Shown here: positions 6,234-8,664 of the stretch, piece by piece
Position numbering within the stretch: the first letter of the stretch is position 1
Layout of the letters: each line of letters opens with the position of its first letter
Origin: an uncultured Selenomonadales bacterium
GTDB lineage: Bacteria; Bacillota_C; Negativicutes; Selenomonadales; Selenomonadaceae
Length of the DNA stretch: 8,664 nt
Reading direction: 5' to 3'
NCBI GenBank assembly: GCA_937916025.1
Contig: CALGGX010000072.1
Coordinates: forward strand, 1-8,664
Made by a program: the position numbers and the translations under genes
Notes under the pieces: model-generated
What the model was told of the DNA's origin: nothing
The model's database searches: none
Seen by the model: the letters and a program-made list of their open reading frames with translations, nothing else

Positions 6234-8664
6234 ATGCCAATGAACTATTCAACGCTGATATCCGGAACCGGCGGCGATGATACCATTCAGAATTTTCTCG
6301 ACGAGGCGTCAATCGACGGCGGCAACGGCAACGATACGATCTACAACTCCGGCTCGCGCGTCAACATCAATTCCGGCGTCGGCAACGATTCCGTGATGTC
6401 CTCGGGCGAGGGAGTTACCATTCATGCCGGCAGCGGCGCGGACTTTGTCGAAACTTCCGGCACCCGCAATTTCATTTACGGCGAGAACGACGACGACACT
6501 ATCAGAAATTTCGCCTATCAAAATTCGATCAACGGCGGGCTCGGCAACGATTCCATTTACAACGACGGCATCAATGTTGCGATCGACGGCGGGCAGGATA
6601 ATGACACAATCGAGAGCAGCGGCGAGCATTCCACGTTGCTCGGAAATAACGGCGATGATTTCATCACCAACTGGGGCGCGCAATCTTCTGTAAACGGCGG
6701 CGGCGGAAATGACTCGCTCGTCAATCACGCGGCGGACGTTTACATCGACGGCGGCGCGGGCGAGGATATGATCTATAACGACGGAATGAATGTCATGATC
6801 CTCGCCAATATCGGCAACGATACGATTTACAACGCGGGCGATAACGTCTCGGTCAGCGGCGGAGTCGGCAATGATTCCGTCATAAATTACGGCGAGTTTT
6901 CGACGCTGAACGTCGGGGCGGGCGATGATACCGTCGATGTTCATGCCGAGAACTCGATTGTCATTTCCGAGGGCGGCACTTTGCAAGTCAATGCAATTGA
7001 AGATGTCGATTTTCAAATTCGCGGCAGTCGAAACAACGATCTTATCTATATCACTGCCGTCGACAGCGTGACGAGCGGAGTGATCACCGTTTCGACGGAC
7101 GCCGGAAATGACACTGTTTTTGCTTCGACCGCGCGCGAAGAATTTCGGTACGGCGACGGCGATGGTTACGATACGATTTACGGCTTCGATTCCAATGACA
7201 CGGTGCGTTGGACGGCGGGGCAGATCGATCAAACGCTCCTCGGAGCCGAAGACGTTACGCTCACCGGCAATCGCGGCTTGCTCGTTTTGAAAGACGTGAT
7301 CGGAAAAACCGTCACCGTCATCGACGCACAAGGCAACGGCGGCTCGACGACATACACTCAAGGCATCGAAATTAACAATTCGACCAACGACACGACGCTG
7401 AACGGCGGCAACGGCAATGATTCCATCACCAACAGCGGCGCGCGGGTGCTCATCAACGCGGCGGACGCCGAGGATATGATCGTCAACACCGGGCAATATG
7501 TTTCGATCAATGCCGCCGCCGGAGCCGATTCTGTTTACAACGAAGGCGCGCATTCTTCGATCAACGGCGGGCTCGGCAATGATTCTCTCTACAACGCCTT
7601 CGCCGATCATGTAACGATCGACGCGGGGCGCGGGCTCAACAATATCGCCAATTACGGCTCGAATGTGTTGATTAACGGCGGCGAGCTTGCCGATCGAATT
7701 TGGAACTCCGGCTTCAAAATCATCTCGCAAGGGCAGTTGATCACCAGCGGACAGGCAGTTACGATCAACGGCGGCGACGGTGACGATTCAATTATAACTT
7801 ACGGCGCGAATACTTCCGTCAACGGCGGCGAGCGCGGCGATCGCATCAACAATTACGGCAATTATGCGCGCATTAACGGCGACAACGGCGATGACACTCT
7901 CGAAAATCGCGGAATGTACGCGACGCTCAACGGCGGCTACGGCTACGATGTCGTTCGCAATGAAGGCGATTATGCCGTGTTAAACGGCGGCGAAGGCAAT
8001 GATTCGCTTATCGGAAACGACGGCGCGATCGAGACGTTTTATTACGGCGAGGGCGACGACACGATCCTGAATTACGGCAGAGAAGACACAATTCGGCTCG
8101 GCATCGAATACACCAACGCCACGGTTAGCGGCAGAGATTTCGTCATCAGTACGGCGGCGGGCAAACTCACCGTCCGAAACGCCGCGAAAATGGCGATCAA
8201 CATCAGAAACGTCAGCAATCGAACCGAAATACTGAATGAAGAAAACGACGAGCTCGCAACGCTGGCGGGGTCGGAAACGGTAGAGCGTTCATTGCCCGAC
8301 GGAGCGTTTTACGATCTCGAGCGACGGACGATCACAATCAATTCGGCTTACATCAGTCAACTTGCCGCGAGTAATTATGCCGCGAGCGTTACCGACATTG
8401 ATGCGTCGAAAATGAAAACGTACATTGCAATTACCGGCAATGACAACGACAATGTGATCAAAGCCGGCAACGGCGGCTCGCTCCTGAAGAGCGGCTCGGG
8501 GCAGAATACGCTTTACGGCGGCGACGGCGAGGACTTCTTCATTCTCTCCGAAAACTCCCATGACAATGTTGTCGACAATTACGGCGCGGGCGATGTAATT
8601 CAATTGGCAACCGGGCGCGTCGTTGATTCAAACATCGTCGGCAATGACGTTCTTCTGCAATTGA
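6234..8664 (+). CDS. Large RTX-like (GGxGND repeat) beta-roll protein, 3'-partial
   Basis: I followed the frame codon by codon from 6234 to the right edge and found no stop; 810 complete codons are present and the gene continues outside. The protein is Gly/Asn/Asp-rich. Residues 9-242 and about 389-623 hold two blocks of an 18-residue repeat containing GGxGND-type half-turns, as in calcium-binding RTX proteins. A repeat-poor region (243-388) contains an FRYGDGDGYDTIYGF-type module. Residues 624-740 form a mixed beta-rich part, and about 755-810 return to LYGGDGEDFF and a GDVIQL-type module. No signal peptide precedes the repeats, which fits export through a type I system using a C-terminal signal; the C-terminus is not visible and no transporter gene is in the window. 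A secreted or surface role is inferred and the specific function is unknown. It is a separate transcription unit with a good ribosome binding site. Similar proteins occur in Selenomonadaceae as far as I recall. Confidence 0.85.
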   Translation, partial: MPMNYSTLISGTGGDDTIQNFLDEASIDGGNGNDTIYNSGSRVNINSGVGNDSVMSSGEGVTIHAGSGADFVETSGTRNFIYGENDDDTIRNFAYQNSINGGLGNDSIYNDGINVAIDGGQDNDTIESSGEHSTLLGNNGDDFITNWGAQSSVNGGGGNDSLVNHAADVYIDGGAGEDMIYNDGMNVMILANIGNDTIYNAGDNVSVSGGVGNDSVINYGEFSTLNVGAGDDTVDVHAENSIVISEGGTLQVNAIEDVDFQIRGSRNNDLIYITAVDSVTSGVITVSTDAGNDTVFASTAREEFRYGDGDGYDTIYGFDSNDTVRWTAGQIDQTLLGAEDVTLTGNRGLLVLKDVIGKTVTVIDAQGNGGSTTYTQGIEINNSTNDTTLNGGNGNDSITNSGARVLINAADAEDMIVNTGQYVSINAAAGADSVYNEGAHSSINGGLGNDSLYNAFADHVTIDAGRGLNNIANYGSNVLINGGELADRIWNSGFKIISQGQLITSGQAVTINGGDGDDSIITYGANTSVNGGERGDRINNYGNYARINGDNGDDTLENRGMYATLNGGYGYDVVRNEGDYAVLNGGEGNDSLIGNDGAIETFYYGEGDDTILNYGREDTIRLGIEYTNATVSGRDFVISTAAGKLTVRNAAKMAINIRNVSNRTEILNEENDELATLAGSETVERSLPDGAFYDLERRTITINSAYISQLAASNYAASVTDIDASKMKTYIAITGNDNDNVIKAGNGGSLLKSGSGQNTLYGGDGEDFFILSENSHDNVVDNYGAGDVIQLATGRVVDSNIVGNDVLLQL
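6258..6959 (+). repeat. First block of 13 tandem 54-bp (18-residue) beta-roll repeats
   Basis: Thirteen units of exactly 18 residues follow each other without a gap (residues 9-242). Good examples are INGGLGNDSIYNDGINVA and VSGGVGNDSVINYGEFST. The pattern is U-x-G-G-x-G-N-D-x-U-x-N-x-G-x-x-x-x (U hydrophobic). Units are diverged at the DNA level, so this is an old, selected repeat rather than a recent tandem amplification. Confidence 0.85.
7398..8102 (+). repeat. Second block of about 12 beta-roll repeats, less regular
   Basis: The same 18-residue unit returns at residues about 389-623, for example LNGGNGNDSITNSGARVL and VNGGERGDRINNYGNYAR. Small irregularities break the register. A unit ending FADHVT has 19 residues, and the one beginning INGGELADRIWNSG carries an extra stretch of roughly nine residues (near 7717-7760). 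Several units have lost calcium-site residues (INAADAEDM, IDAGRGLNN). Confidence 0.8.

Noticed and set aside
6309..7730. Long antisense reading frame (473 codons) opposite the RTX-like gene
   Set aside because: It is a mirror of the sense repeat: the biased codons (GGC, AAC, GAT, ATC, GCG) give few stops on the other strand. Its protein is a monotonous Val/Asp/Ile/Arg string with no known motif, while the sense frame has a ribosome binding site and a clear protein family.
6258..8102. 54-bp periodic DNA as a possible CRISPR array or satellite repeat
   Set aside because: The period is an exact multiple of three and coincides with an 18-residue protein repeat in an uninterrupted frame. The DNA units are diverged and there are no constant repeat/variable spacer blocks.
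8289..8603. Antisense frame near the right end
   Set aside because: It lies fully inside the RTX-like coding frame, has no ribosome binding site or family motif, and shows the same mirror composition.

Overview
The window carries one run of plus-strand genes. From about 2.0 kb to the right edge it looks like the chromosome of a diderm Firmicute of the Negativicutes (Selenomonas-like). The reasons are the combination of siroheme-dependent heme genes (ahbA/ahbB), Firmicutes-type EngB, TlyA and TrmB, and a large RTX-like beta-roll protein of a kind I associate with Selenomonadaceae. The taxon is an inference from gene style; no rRNA or similar marker is present.

Layout. (1) 3-2021: one reading frame, open at the left edge, that ends as a Lon protease but is a mosaic. 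About 300 bp resemble a phage tail structural protein. These run in frame into an AT-rich, proteobacterial-looking Lon middle (coiled coil plus Walker A/B), which passes into a Firmicutes-looking Lon C-terminal half with an intact Ser-Lys protease site. The normal Lon N-terminal domain is absent. An assembly chimera is the likeliest cause. (2) 2018-6143: a compact, probably co-transcribed run: engB (GTPase for 50S assembly), ahbA and ahbB (siroheme decarboxylase), tlyA (rRNA 2'-O-methyltransferase), trmB (tRNA m7G46 methyltransferase) and a GH84 beta-N-acetylglucosaminidase-family gene. Adjacent genes overlap or lie within about 30 bp, and tlyA and trmB use TTG starts with good Shine-Dalgarno sites. 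The run ends at a clear intrinsic terminator (6137-6164) that overlaps the GH84 stop codon. (3) 6144-6233: a short intergenic region with a perfect 7-bp inverted repeat, a weak promoter candidate and a strong ribosome binding site. (4) 6234-8664: an uninterrupted, repeat-rich RTX-like gene (810 complete codons) still open at the right edge. It has two blocks of an 18-residue repeat, each unit pairing a calcium-binding-type GGxGND half-turn with an NxG half-turn. It has no N-terminal signal peptide, as expected for a type I secretion substrate.

Functionally, the operon joins translation and ribosome-maturation genes (engB, tlyA, trmB) with a step of heme synthesis and an amino-sugar glycosidase. 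The RTX-like gene is a separate transcription unit, probably for a secreted or cell-surface protein. The main points to examine are the mosaic lon, the complete absence of GATC from the first 2.1 kb against its abundance downstream, the out-of-frame overlap of trmB with the GH84 start, and the regular two-motif repeat of the RTX-like protein. I see no CRISPR array, RNA gene, insertion sequence or defence system.
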